A DNA stretch of 64,000 nucleotides from Prostheceraeus crozeri (Eukaryota; Platyhelminthes; Polycladida; Euryleptidae). Where the stretch lies: contig CAJQUW010003593.1 in assembly GCA_907163375.1 (NCBI GenBank), positions 1 to 64,000 of the forward strand, written 5' to 3'. Both the position numbers and the translations under genes were made by a program. A model generated the notes under the pieces. It made no database searches and was not told the origin of the DNA. It was given only the letters and a program-made list of their open reading frames with translations. Below, one piece after another: positions 20,296 through 30,727 of this stretch; within the stretch, counting starts at the first letter, position 1; every line of letters starts with the position of its first letter.

Positions 20296-21514
20296 ATGTC
20301 GTTACAAAAATTTTGCTGTTGTTTGAAATCTGCGCTCGAAGGTAAAGCAGAAGAGGGCATAGAGGTTGATATCAATTGTGTTAGCAGTTGCTGTGCGAGT
20401 AATACGCGTGCAAATCAGAACAAAGACGATGAGTACGGCAGTGAAACTCAAAGATTTATTACGACTTAAATCACCCCGCAAGTTTCAATCGTCCGGAGGT
20501 TCTAGCTCGCGCAGCAGGTGTGGGAATAGAGAAAGTCAAGAAGTGGTTAAGGAGTCAACCGACTTACACTCTTCACAAAAATGCGAGAAAGCGGTTTCCA
20601 ACGAGAAAATATGTTGTTAACAATATAGATAGTCAATGGCAAGTGGACTTGGCTGACATGCAACAGATATCACAGTACAATGATGGCTATAAATACATCT
20701 TAACCGTAATAGATATTTTATCTCGCTATGCTTGAGCACGTGCGCTGAAATCTAAACGAGGACCAGAAGTTGAAGCGGCTTTTCAGAGCATTTTCGATGA
20801 GGGGCGTGTTCCGCAAAGAATACAGACCGATCAAGGGAAGGAATTCGAAAACTCTCATGTTCGAAGTCTCCTTAAAAGTTATAATGCGGAATTGTTTAGT
20901 GTCAAAAGTGCTTATAAAGCTGCCATGGTTGAGAGGTTCAATCGCACACTGAAGACAAAAATATGGCGCTATTTCACTGCAAAAAATACACATGTTTGGG
21001 TAGGTGAGCTGCAGAAATTTGTTAAGAATTACAATGAAAGCTACCATCGAATCATTAAGATGAAACCAGTTGATGTTACCCCAGATAATGCGATGGATGT
21101 ATGGCTTCGATTGTATGATAAGAAAGCGAAAAACATTTCCAATGAAAAGAAAATTAATGTTGGTGATAGAGTTCGGATTTCAAAGGTTAAGTCTACATTT
21201 GAGAAGGGGTATCTACCTAATTATACTGAAGAAGAGTTTTTGTAGATGAAGTAAATACAAAATTTAGACCCACCATGTATAAATTAATAGATTACCATGG
21301 CAATCCAATTGAAGGAAAATTTTACTCTTATGAATTGCAAGTAGTAGACAGAAGTGAAGAGGTGTATATGATTGACAAAATAATTAGGAGAAAAGGTCAT
21401 GGCAATCAAAGGAAATATCTAGTTAAATGGAAAGGATATCCTGATTCATTCAATAGCTGTATAACGCACCAGGATCTACAAAATGTGGAGGTGGGAGACA
21501 CTCGTAACTTTTAA
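20296..21514 (+). pseudogene. Polinton retroviral-type integrase with C-terminal chromodomain
   Basis: Parts seen in order are an N-terminal helix-turn-helix-like or zinc-binding-type stretch, the rve catalytic core with WQVDLADMQ (first Asp), IQTDQGKEF (second Asp) and AAMVERFNRTLK (Glu), then an SH3-like NVGDRVRISK segment, and a chromodomain (YMIDKIIRRK … YLVKWKGYPD). This integrase inserts the linear element DNA and leaves the 6-bp TSD. The chromodomain could bind methylated histones and bias insertion, as in chromodomain LTR elements; that is inference. The gene appears broken by several changes. Confidence 0.92.
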
Positions 21515-21554
21515 GCTAATATAGCATGTGACTTCTTCCATATATGAGTTTAAC

Positions 21555-23130
21555 ATGTCTACTAACTTCAACATCATTCTTCCAAGCAATAGCAACCCCA
21601 AGATATTCCCAAGTAACAAACCATCTCTATACTCTGTTGAATTCGCTAATCCAATTACTCTGCATGGACCCCATGAAGTTTCTCTAACTGAAATTACTTA
21701 TTACAACGATATCAGTTTGCTAAAGAACAACTATTTCGAATTACATAAAGAAGTGCGAGAGAAGGATGATTGCTTTCGCATATTTCAAAATAGTCTACAT
21801 GGTACATGGGCTTTCATCATCTAACTTTACATCCTTTTTCAACATCTTTACCATCTGTCCAAAACATGATTAAAATTCAAAAGGCATTTGCAACGTCAAC
21901 TTTTGATTCTAAGGTTCCCACAATGAGCTTGCAAGACACAGAAAAGGAAATCGGTAGAGTGTTTGAACGAATAAATGATCTCTTCAAGCTGACTTTGAAT
22001 AAATTCTACAAACCAGTCATAAAGGGGTCAACAAAATTGATGAAGGAAGGGAAGCATCTTCTTCTTGTATTAGGTAAGGATTTGAGTCATACTTCTGGGT
22101 ATTCCAGAACAACTTTCTCATCAAGGTATTGGTACAATGGACGTGGGTGGAATTCGGAGAGGAAAGTCACTGATTTTCAATGTAGAATTGTGCCATTGTA
22201 TGCATTACAAAAAAGGAGCATCTGAGTAAAAAATAAATTTGAGGTCATTAGAAGTGTTGAAGACTTTGCAAGAAAGTTTCAAGGATCAGTGCCAGAAACG
22301 TTAATGACTTGTGAATATAAGAAAGAGAAAGTAACTTTATTTACTGTTGAAACGGAGGCAGAATTTATTGTTTTTACTAAAAAGACACCATTGGAAAAGT
22401 CTGATTCCGCTGTTATTGAATTCGGATCTGAATTGATTGGGATGTTTAAGGGCCTTGAAAGCGCACCTTGGTTGACAGAATTAAATGACACATTCAAGGT
22501 TCAATTGTCCTCTTCTAAACTGAAAGCATCAACAAATGCTTCATGGGATATCCACGTATACAGCGAAGACATATTGGGTGATGATTTGTCTACTTCCAGT
22601 GAACTTGTAAAAGAGTTAATTTGAACATTGAAAGCTTGAAAACGCCATCTGAATTGTGTACAAAGTTAAATGAGTTTGGTGTGGATTACCTTGATGCAGA
22701 TGAATATCACTTTTCTTATGACCCACATAAGAAACACATGATTCTAAAGGTAGGGAAGAACTCTCTTATCAAGCTGGATAGCGTATTAACGACCACATTG
22801 GGATTCTCAAAATCAACTATTTATGAAGGCACATCAATAGGCGATACAGCCCCATCACTAGAGCGTGATATAAGTAACTTATACGTCTATTGTAACATTA
22901 TTGAATATACAAGGGTTGGCGACATTGAGGCCCGACTTCCGCGCACATTTCCTCTCTCATCCGTAAGGAAGCAACTAATCAATCGAGAATTTTTCAACAC
23001 AATGTATCTACCAATCAGCCGAAATTACATCAATAGAATTGACATATCAATTCATGATGACGCAGGAGAAGTAGTGCCGTTCTGTGGTGGTGTTACTGTT
23101 TTGACCCTACATATTAGGTCACGAGAATAA
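21555..23130 (+). pseudogene. Polinton minor capsid (penton-like) protein
   Basis: The start MSTNFNIILPSNSN and SLYSVEFANPITLHGPHEV are typical of Polinton penton-type proteins, which begin by preparing a single jelly-roll domain. The C-terminus has YLPISRNYINRIDISIHDDA and VVPFCGGVTVLTLHI, shared with the remnant at 9843–10142. In related viruses the protein forms the five-fold vertices. It sits directly between the integrase and the pVI-like and major capsid genes. It is in several pieces here and therefore broken. Confidence 0.88.
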
Positions 23131-23218
23131 GGCTTTACGCTATTGCGACTTCCATAGTTATTCAATAGTCATAACGACAGGCATTTACAGTAGACCATCA
23201 TATCAGAGCGGTTATCCC

Positions 23219-23656
23219 GTGTTTGTTGGAGGTAGACGACAAGTTGGAGGAGGCATATTTGGTGCACTAAGACGTATGGTTCTTCCAACACTCAAAAAGT
23301 ATGGCGTACCAATCATGAAGCGTGTTGGAAGCAGGGCTTTAGATTTTGGTGCAAATGTTGCAGCTGATGCGCTTCAAGGTGAGGATATCGGTGAATCTAT
23401 GAAAATGTGCGCGCAGCAATCTGCCATAGACGCATTAGATGATTTAACAAAGACGAGACGTACAGTTCGGAAGAATCGTAGGAAGTCAAGACAAGTTGGA
23501 TCCGGTCGAGTTACTAAGCAAAGACGCAGGAAAAGTAAAAAGCCGACTAGAGCAGCACGTTCTAAATCTAGACGTAGAGTGAAAACAAGAAAGCGCAAAC
23601 GAAATTCCACAGCTACTAGAAACAAGTCAAAACGAAGGAAGACAACATATTTATAG
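23219..23656 (+). CDS. Basic pVI/core-like virion protein
   Basis: The N-terminal third has GGRRQVGGGIFGALRRMVLP, an amphipathic helix after Gly-Gly, then a hydrophobic GSRALDFGANVAADAL helix. The C-terminal half is extremely Arg/Lys-rich, including several RRK and KRK clusters. This layout resembles adenovirus pVI and core proteins and the 'membrane-active' proteins of adintoviruses: a membrane-acting helix freed by the protease plus a DNA-binding tail. The frame is open upstream of the first start-like codon and has no ATG at its beginning, so the start is unsure. It lies 10 bp before the major capsid ATG. Confidence 0.75.
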   Translation: MFVGGRRQVGGGIFGALRRMVLPTLKKYGVPIMKRVGSRALDFGANVAADALQGEDIGESMKMCAQQSAIDALDDLTKTRRTVRKNRRKSRQVGSGRVTKQRRRKSKKPTRAARSKSRRRVKTRKRKRNSTATRNKSKRRKTTYL

Positions 23657-23666
23657 AGCTAATACG

Positions 23667-24938
23667 ATGCAGAGTATCAATTCCGCTTTGTGTTTCTTCG
23701 ATTCTCCCCCTCATCAGACAGACATCATCTCCTCAACAATTGTAGACATAGTCCCCACAACAAATATCGATGGTAACCAACAGCCTATTCAGTTAGATAT
23801 ACCTGCCAATCCTCAAGATTATATTGACTGTCAATCCATTGATTTAGAGTTGTGTATACAAATTAAGAAGACTGATGGTACAAATATTGATTCATCCAAG
23901 GAAAAAGTGGGATTGGCAAATCTTCCTATTGCCAGTCTGTTCTCAGATGTGTATCTAATATTGAATGACAAACAGATTGAAGGAGGGGATCGAGCATATC
24001 CATATGGAGCATACGTACATACAATGACGCAATTTCAAAAGCAAGCTAAACAGTCACACTTGCAAGTTTCTGGGTGGTATGATGATCAGCAAGGGAAATT
24101 TGATGATGTCTCAAATACAGGGTTAAAAAGACGAATGGATTTAACAGCGGATTCAAAGGAATTATACTTGAAAGGACCTGCCTATCTTGATTTCCTTCGT
24201 CAATCTAGATATCTGCTATCACAGGTGATAAAATTTATTCGTGCAAATCCTGAGTTCGCGTTAATGGCTTTTGGAGCTACAAACTATCAAGTCAACATAA
24301 GTAATGCCGTGCTCAATGTAAGGCGAGTAACAATGAACCCGTCAGTCATCAACGAGCATGCGACAGGATTGAGGAAAAACAATGCAATATATCCAGTTAA
24401 TCACTGTGTGTTGACAAACTTCACAATTGGTGCGGGATCATCCTCATATGCCTACCCAAATCTTTTTCCCACTGCAATGCCAAAGGCGGTGTATATCACA
24501 TTTGTGGAAAATGAGGCATTCATTGGTGCTTTTGAAAAGAATCCATTCAATTTCCAACACTTTAATGTTAGCAAACTAGCACTCTACCAGGATGGGAAAT
24601 TTGTATCTTGCAAAGCATATGAGCCTAATTTCAAAGATGGTAAATTCGCACGTGAATATGGTTATACCTTCACCGCCCTCAACATGTTTAATACAGATGA
24701 TTCAAATGGAATTACAATGGATATGTACAAGAATGGCTACTTCATTATGTACAACCTCACAGCAGATGCAGATCTAGGTGGTGAAAGCGTCGGAGTTATT
24801 ACGCCTGGAAATCTACGACTGGAGGTATCATTTGAGTCACCTTTGAAGAAAACAATTACTTGTCTTATTTATGCTATCTATGATAGCAAAGTTGAGATAA
24901 CAATAATGAGAGACGTGACTGTCAGCTGTCAGAGATGA
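23667..24938 (+). CDS. Polinton major capsid protein (double jelly-roll)
   Basis: The 423-residue product begins MQSINSALCFFDSPPHQTDI and continues with strand-rich segments typical of the Polinton hexon-like protein: QPIQLDIPANPQDYIDCQSI, ASLFSDVYLILNDKQIEGG, YPYGAYVHTM and, near the end, GNLRLEVSFESPL. Double jelly-roll capsid proteins form the hexon trimers of adenovirus-like shells. The length fits the shorter Polinton forms. The frame is open from ATG to stop. The stop overlaps the protease ATG by 4 bp (ATGA), indicating a shared transcript. Confidence 0.92.
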   Translation: MQSINSALCFFDSPPHQTDIISSTIVDIVPTTNIDGNQQPIQLDIPANPQDYIDCQSIDLELCIQIKKTDGTNIDSSKEKVGLANLPIASLFSDVYLILNDKQIEGGDRAYPYGAYVHTMTQFQKQAKQSHLQVSGWYDDQQGKFDDVSNTGLKRRMDLTADSKELYLKGPAYLDFLRQSRYLLSQVIKFIRANPEFALMAFGATNYQVNISNAVLNVRRVTMNPSVINEHATGLRKNNAIYPVNHCVLTNFTIGAGSSSYAYPNLFPTAMPKAVYITFVENEAFIGAFEKNPFNFQHFNVSKLALYQDGKFVSCKAYEPNFKDGKFAREYGYTFTALNMFNTDDSNGITMDMYKNGYFIMYNLTADADLGGESVGVITPGNLRLEVSFESPLKKTITCLIYAIYDSKVEITIMRDVTVSCQR

Positions 24939-25399
24939 GTAACTTAAGCAACATAGAAATCTTGAGGAAAATGACGAAAGCTCATCCCTACTCCAAGACA
25001 ATATTTCTCAATGTCTTTTCTAGAGATAATTTACCTGATTCAATTCCTTTCTATCCTTGTTCGCTTATCATCAATACGGATACCAACAATCTTCCCGGAA
25101 AACATTGGATTGCTGTATACATCAATCGTTATAAAGTGGCCGAATATTTTGACTCTCTTAATCAACCTCGTTTACATGATATCGCATTATGGATGAACAG
25201 GTTCTCCTGGACTGTTAGGAAAGTGACATCGTTCCCACTTCAAAGTAATACATCTCTAATGTGCGGTGGCTATGTACTCTATTTTGTCAATGAGAGACCA
25301 TTGAAAAATAACTGTAAAAGTGCTTTAGAACTATTTTCAAAAAACTGTGATAAAAATGATGTAATTCTTACTAAATATGTCGAAACAGTTTTGAAATAA
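24935..25399 (+). CDS. Adenain-like cysteine protease (PRO)
   Basis: The 154-residue product fits the Ulp1/adenain C48 or C5 class. Catalytic His57 is in GKHWIAVYI, Asp73 in EYFDSLNQP, the oxyanion-hole Gln103 in FPLQSN, and nucleophile Cys110 in LMCGGYVLYF. Spacing and length match Polinton PRO. It would process virion precursors, probably at Gly-Gly sites such as those in the two small basic proteins. The ATG overlaps the major capsid stop. The frame is open. Confidence 0.93.
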   Translation: MSNLSNIEILRKMTKAHPYSKTIFLNVFSRDNLPDSIPFYPCSLIINTDTNNLPGKHWIAVYINRYKVAEYFDSLNQPRLHDIALWMNRFSWTVRKVTSFPLQSNTSLMCGGYVLYFVNERPLKNNCKSALELFSKNCDKNDVILTKYVETVLK

Positions 25400-25506
25400 A
25401 GTTTTATGTTGTATCATTAACTTGCTCTCTTTTTTCCAAAACAAGGGTTTATAAGGAAAACAGAAATATGTTCATATTTCATTATCTATTCACATATATA
25501 CAAAAT

Positions 25507-26076
25507 CTACAATTTGGTTTTCATGAAACATTTTTTCAAATCACATATGATGGGAGGCACATCACTTATGTCTTTAATGCCGGTTATCACAATCTTTCCA
25601 TTATGGAACACATGAACATGATATGGATGCCAGTTAGTCAATTGAGCTGCTGGAAATAGCTCCACTTCATAAGTTAGATTATGTGATGATGTAACTTTAC
25701 TTAAGTCATAGTGATAGTGCAATTCACATAACACGGTCATTGTCTTCACTTTCGAATCAGATAATGAATCACCAAGCAAACTTTCCAAAGTAAAGTGTAG
25801 ATATGAGAGATCACCTTCCATGACCCTTCCAATACATTGGATTGTTCCATTTGGAAAGAATAGGATAGTGAGAGATTTATCCTTCCTCTGAATCCTCCAT
25901 GTTAACATTGAGGGTCTACCAAGATGTAAGCTCGTTGTCGGCTTCAATTTGCGTTTTATCAGCAACCATTGTTTTCGGTTGGGTATACTCCTCTCGATCT
26001 CTTGTAGATTGAGTTTTGAGTTTGCTTTTGTAGTTAACATCCGATTTACAACTTCCAACCGTTTGATGTCCTCCAT
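25507..26076 (-). CDS. TATA-binding-protein-like protein
   Basis: The 189-residue product aligns over its whole length with the TBP core. Residues 21–31 KLNLQEIERSI match TBP KLDLKTIALRA; 69–83 LTILFFPNGTIQCIG match the first LIFSSGKMVCTGAK strand pair; 135–142 TYEVELFP match SYEPELFP of the second repeat; and 154–166 VHVFHNGKIVITG match LLIFVSGKVVLTGAK, followed by a C-terminal helix. Both pseudo-repeats keep F.(S/N)GK-type strands including the Phe. The protein would bind TATA DNA and may serve the element's own TATA promoters. It is convergent with the protease gene, 108 bp apart. I know of no established TBP gene in the Polinton core set. Its upstream part overlaps the frame at 25916–26299. 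Confidence 0.75.
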   Translation of the reverse strand: MEDIKRLEVVNRMLTTKANSKLNLQEIERSIPNRKQWLLIKRKLKPTTSLHLGRPSMLTWRIQRKDKSLTILFFPNGTIQCIGRVMEGDLSYLHFTLESLLGDSLSDSKVKTMTVLCELHYHYDLSKVTSSHNLTYEVELFPAAQLTNWHPYHVHVFHNGKIVITGIKDISDVPPIICDLKKCFMKTKL

Positions 26077-26299
26077 CTTTGATGAATGACGTTATCTGTG
26101 GTAGTATCTCCCTTGTAAAGGTTTCCCATGTGACGTCACTGAAACGAAAAAATCGATATTCAACATCTTCCCGCTTTGGTGAGCAGACGTATAGTTTGAC
26201 TGTTGAATCACACTTTATCCATACCTTGTCATCGAGAGGAATCTTGATCCGAGTCTTATGGTTGCCAATGAGATCAGCGAAGTCTTTCAGTGAAGGCAA
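25916..26299 (-). CDS. Unknown Polinton protein upstream of TBP-like gene
   Basis: A 127-codon frame with ATG begins MPSLKDFADLIGNHKTRIKI and contains VWIKCDSTVKLYVCSPKRED and FFRFSDVTWETFTREILP. It is not recognised. Composition and strands look like a folded small domain and not a random frame. It overlaps the TBP-like frame by about 160 bp, so the two may be overlapping genes or parts of one transcription unit. The position just upstream of a TBP-like protein could mean a second transcription function, which is only a guess. Confidence 0.4.
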   Translation of the reverse strand: MPSLKDFADLIGNHKTRIKIPLDDKVWIKCDSTVKLYVCSPKREDVEYRFFRFSDVTWETFTREILPQITSFIKDGGHQTVGSCKSDVNYKSKLKTQSTRDREEYTQPKTMVADKTQIEADNELTSW

Positions 26300-26489
26300 T
26301 GAGTCAATACTAATGCAAACGCCACGATGTTTTCAAACACTATTTGCTATTGAATGACGAAATGCTATTCTTTTAGAATTTGTTATGTGAACGTTTTGGA
26401 CGTCACTAAGTTTCCATGTTCTTATGTAATGAGGCATGTTCCGAAAGCTATGTTTCAAATTTAGGTTTAATGTTTGCCTAAAGTTTGTT

Positions 26490-26670
26490 ATTATATTAGC
26501 TCAACATATCGGAATGATGTTGAGTACAAATTCTTCACATATTCATTCACATTAGGACTACCTATTTATTAGTAATCATTTCTACATATCGGAAAGATGT
26601 AGAAATTTCAATTTAGTAAGACTGCTTATGTATTAGTAAGTGTTGCTACATGTCGGAAGATGCAGCAATC
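26490..26670 (-). repeat. Three tandem covarying hairpins with conserved UUCCGA loop
   Basis: Three hairpins lie at 26500–26524, 26578–26606 and 26643–26668. On the minus-strand RNA the stems are CUCAACAU/AUGUUGAG, UUUCUACAU/AUGUAGAAA and UUGCUGCAU/AUGUAGCAA, while the loops all hold UUCCGA. The stem bases differ in pairs, and the third has a G·U pair only when read as minus-strand RNA. Spacers share TATTAGTAA. They stand just after the polymerase B stop (26716) on the transcribed strand and before the gene at 26299, so they would be in a 3' UTR or leader. Confidence 0.75.
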
Positions 26671-26715
26671 ACAAGATCTATTACAAGTGGAATATTATAT
26701 TGTTTTTATTTAGAC

Positions 26716-29700
26716 TTATTCTACATCACCTGTGACAGGAAGGCATCTCCTTCTCTTCGAAGGTGGGGGAAGACCTAGGCTGTAGTGTCCATATGGTAAT
26801 GATAAATTTTTATGCCAACAGCGCTTATCCTCCCAAAGTGAAAGACCTCGCTTCATAAATGATTTTGTGCTAACTATGTGATTTTTTGAATTTATAATTG
26901 TCATATCTTCAGTTGTATCATTCTCACTATAATAGACACTCCTATAGTCATTATGTTTCAATTTTTTAACTGCTGCTCTCTGAATTCCTTTTGCACGTTT
27001 GATGCTATGATTCCTAGAGTCTAGATATTTCATTGAATACATTTTCGGTTTTAGTAGGATCATTTCCTCAAGCAACTTTCCAGCACACTCATCCTTAAAA
27101 CAACCTAATCTAGCTTTGTTTGTAGTTGAGTATAGTCGGTGATGACTGTCATAGTTTGAAGAGTCAAACTTTTCACCGAAGTATAGAAATATATCTTCCA
27201 GACGGACAGATGGTGATGTGTATAAACACAAGAAGAAACTGTCGGTATCACCTCCACAAAGCCGCGTTCTATTTATCAGTGAACATCGTTTTAGATCATT
27301 GTAATATAATTGATACATTTCCAACTTACTATAGTCAAGTACTGCTTGACCAACATATATTAATTTATTTAAAACTATTGAAGGTTTGTACATTTCCATA
27401 CCAACCAGATCTTCATCAAATATTTTGTGTTGAACATAGAGAGGATGATTTGACAATTTCAGTAGTTGTTTCTCATTGTTGACTAGTTTAAATTTTTTCC
27501 TTCTCCTTACATTTTCCATTGTTTTACCATATAAAGAATCATTTTTCAATTTGTAGAATGACTTTTCGAAGTCAGTGTTTGATTGATCCCTCTTTTGAGA
27601 GTTCATATCAATGTATGTTTTTAACCAAGGCTTTTGTGTGAATTTTATGCCACTATGAATCTTCTTGATTCTCATGCCCATGGTCAAGTAAAATTTTAAA
27701 ATTGAGTAGTGGACTACATAATTTTCCCTATCAAATTGATGGAGCAGAAGTTTCTTGATAGAAGAAAAATGTATATTTGGTCTTACTTTTTCATATAGAT
27801 TTTTCATATAGTGTGAAAACATTCTCTTTTCAATCATCTGCATTTCTGGAGCAAATGGGAAATCGGCAGTGTCATCATGAATGGCTGCAGGATACTCTAA
27901 ATCTAAATCAAAAATGTAGCCGATTTCACCATCATCTATATTTTGAACTTTTCTTCATTTAAAAAATTATCTAATTCACTTTCATTCAACCATTTGAAAT
28001 TTGAGTGGGGTAGATTTCTACTGAGTGAAGAACCGTAAAGGTTATTAACATCTAAGTAGGTCAAATGTCGACTTTCATGTGTATTATTTCCTAATTCTTC
28101 AATGCGTGCACGCGCTCGGTGAATGTTGGTGAAAGTCATACCCCCTCTAATTCCTCGTTCAAATAGATTGTACATATTTTCATCTTGTATGTAGTGTGGG
28201 GGATCATTGGAAGAGAAATTTAGTGCTGAGGTAAAGCTAAGATGTGGGAGACTGACAAAATGTACAGGGTCGACTTCATCCTCACGTTGACTCAATGCTC
28301 TAAACACTTCAAATATATCTGCCAACAATAAAACATCTAACTTCAGATATGCCAGCATGTAATCACCAAATGTGCTACAATTAAATTCAATCCATGCCTT
28401 GTTAGCGTGTTCATATTTACTATCGGAACAGTGCTCACGAGTAAGATCATTATAGAATTCAAATTGTGGTGGTAGACAGTCTTCCGTCAACGTGTTTAAG
28501 TTTTTGAAGTATGAATATGGAAACACTCCCTTCTGATATAAAACATTATCACTTAATTGTGGAAATTCTACCCTTAATGTCTCTATATGCTCATACGTTT
28601 GCAAGCCCTTGGCTAATTCACTCAAGGATGCACTTAGAAATTGATGAGTCTAAGAATTTTAGTTTAAAGTATACTGTCTTCCCTTTGTATTCATTTACAG
28701 GGACACTGGCGGATAAAGTTATATATTTTTCAGCAGTTGCTGCTACAACAACTAATTTCCAAGATTTCATTCTTCCAATCGCTTTATAGCAAACGATGTG
28801 ACTATCATGATTTTTAAAATTGTGGAAAAATATGGGGAGCTCCCGTCTGTTAAGTCTTAACCGGAGATTGCATTTCCTACATAATGTTTGCCTATATCGT
28901 CCGGTGATATGATCATGATCACGAATTTTTATGACTTCATTGTTGAATTTCGATTTACATTTGTTGCAACATTCTGCATTCTCATGGCGTGCTTTTTCAT
29001 CCGCTGACAGTGACATTGGCTGCCTAGTTGTTGCACATTGGTTGTCATATAAGTCTTGGGCTACAGTTTCTAAGTGGTGCAAGAAACTAATAATGCAATT
29101 TTCTCCCTCAAAGAGGTAATACTTGTTTTCAAATTTCGATTGAAGGGCATTATGCCAGACATAAGCTCCAATGGCCGCAGGTTTATGTATTTTATCATCA
29201 ATGTAGCACTCTATATCTGCATAAATTACTAAAGGAGGACTTAGTTGATATTCCATGATACTTGTTAGTACTTTTAGATCCGATGGCATTTTTTCTATTT
29301 GTGCTTTTCCTCGAATACAAAATTGGAAGTGTCGTTCTAGTGTTGTCTTATATGTGAATGACGGAGTGCATGTTTCGCAGAAGTATTTATGTCTTTTTAA
29401 AGTTCTCCTATACAATCTTGACAGCTTTGGAATTCCACAATAGTGTGCTGCTCCATTGTTTAGAATTAGCAAAATATTAAACGTTTGCCTACCAGTAAAG
29501 TTACTATTGTAACGAACACCTTTGAGTCCATTTTCATAAAAGTGAATGTTAATTTTAATATCATTATTTTTCTCAAATTTTGGAATATCTTTGATTGATA
29601 CTGGTGTGGAAATGCCTTCCATATTTAGCTCAGATGTCCACTCACTATATGATTTTACTTCATTCCTTGAATAAGGTACTTCATTATAATGCAATATTGA

Positions 29701-30561
29701 TAAAACTGCATATAGGAAGCAATCATTTGCATTTGAATTAACATTAATGACAGCTTTAGGGTTTTTTAACTTCTTTGGTAGAGGAAATGATTGTCTACCT
29801 GAGAGTATTGGACTTGTTATTACATTGAACTCTTTATTTTGTACATCATCTATAATCCAATTGCTACCCTTTTTTGTGAAAGCTTCAATATGATTTATTA
29901 GACTATTTAGATGATCCTGAAACCAAGCATCATAGTCATAAATATAGTTTGAGGATGATGAGGTAAAGTGTGCGAGAAAAGTTTCTTCTTCTTGAGGATT
30001 AGAACGGACATAACGAATTTGTGCAATCAGACGACCGCGCAATTGATAGCTCCTTAGTAAGTCAGACACTAAATTCCCTAACATGGAACGCATGCTTTCT
30101 AAGAATGATGTTATGTCCACAGTAGGTGTTGTTGGTGTGATATCATACACACGTGCATGGCCATTGAGTGCGCTTTCGCTGAGACTAACAATTCCATAGT
30201 TATTATGCATATTCATCTCACTATTTGTATTATGTACATTCATATGCTGTCGAAATCTACTTATAGAGTTATACGTTTTGCCACACCGAAAGCAGTATTG
30301 CATAAAGTTTTGTATGTTAGTTGAAGCGCTGGTTGGTGGCTTAGAAGTAGATCTATTTTGATTATTTGAATTTGACTCTGTTATGCTATCATTCGGTTTA
30401 TTATTGCATACACGTTTATGTCTCTTAGGATTATCTATCCTATTCGTCTTATATGGACACTTGCTACATTGATACGTTTTTCCTAACTTACAAAATTTTT
30501 CATGACGTTGCAAATTGCATATGAGAGTAAATACTTTCCCACACTTGGTACAGACAACCAT
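26716..30561 (-). pseudogene. Polinton protein-primed DNA polymerase B with zinc-finger and OTU-like N-terminus
   Basis: I place the start at the ATG at 30561, because the TATA box at 30601–30591 overlaps the earlier in-frame ATG. The N-terminus has C2H2 fingers (CTKCGKVF…H…C; CSKCPYKT; CFRCGKTY), then an OTU/papain-like segment with NDCFLYAVLSIL (Cys) and AAHYCGI (His), then another finger (CETC…H…C). The exonuclease region begins YADIECYI and continues FHNFKNHDSHI. The palm shows DVNNLYGSSL, NDSLYGKTMENV and GGDTDSFF. This enzyme replicates the linear element from a protein primer. The order fits large Polinton and adintovirus polymerases. It is broken in this copy. Confidence 0.93.
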
Positions 30562-30590
30562 GATTATTGATGAGGATTGAAATTGGCAAG

Positions 30591-30622
30591 CCCTTATATA
30601 CATCTATCATCCCATGACGTCA
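30591..30622 (-). promoter_or_regulatory. Polymerase B promoter: TGACGTCA and GTATATAAGG
   Basis: On the minus strand a perfect CREB site TGACGTCA (30622–30615) is followed by GTATATAAGG (30601–30592), 30 bp before the ATG at 30561. A CCAAT word (minus strand reads ATTGGC; 30635–30640) lies further upstream. The TATA box is identical to that at 17935–17944. Confidence 0.65.
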
Positions 30623-30727
30623 ACGTTATTACTAGCCAATAGCTTATGTTCCCATCTGATGCAAAGAGAAAACATAAAATGTTTGATAATTTCTTTTTTC
30701 CTAAATGAAGAAAGATAAAAGTTAAAG

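Noticed and set aside
23374-23625. Minus-strand Leu/Phe/Arg-rich frame
   Set aside because: Antisense shadow of the Arg/Lys-rich basic virion protein.
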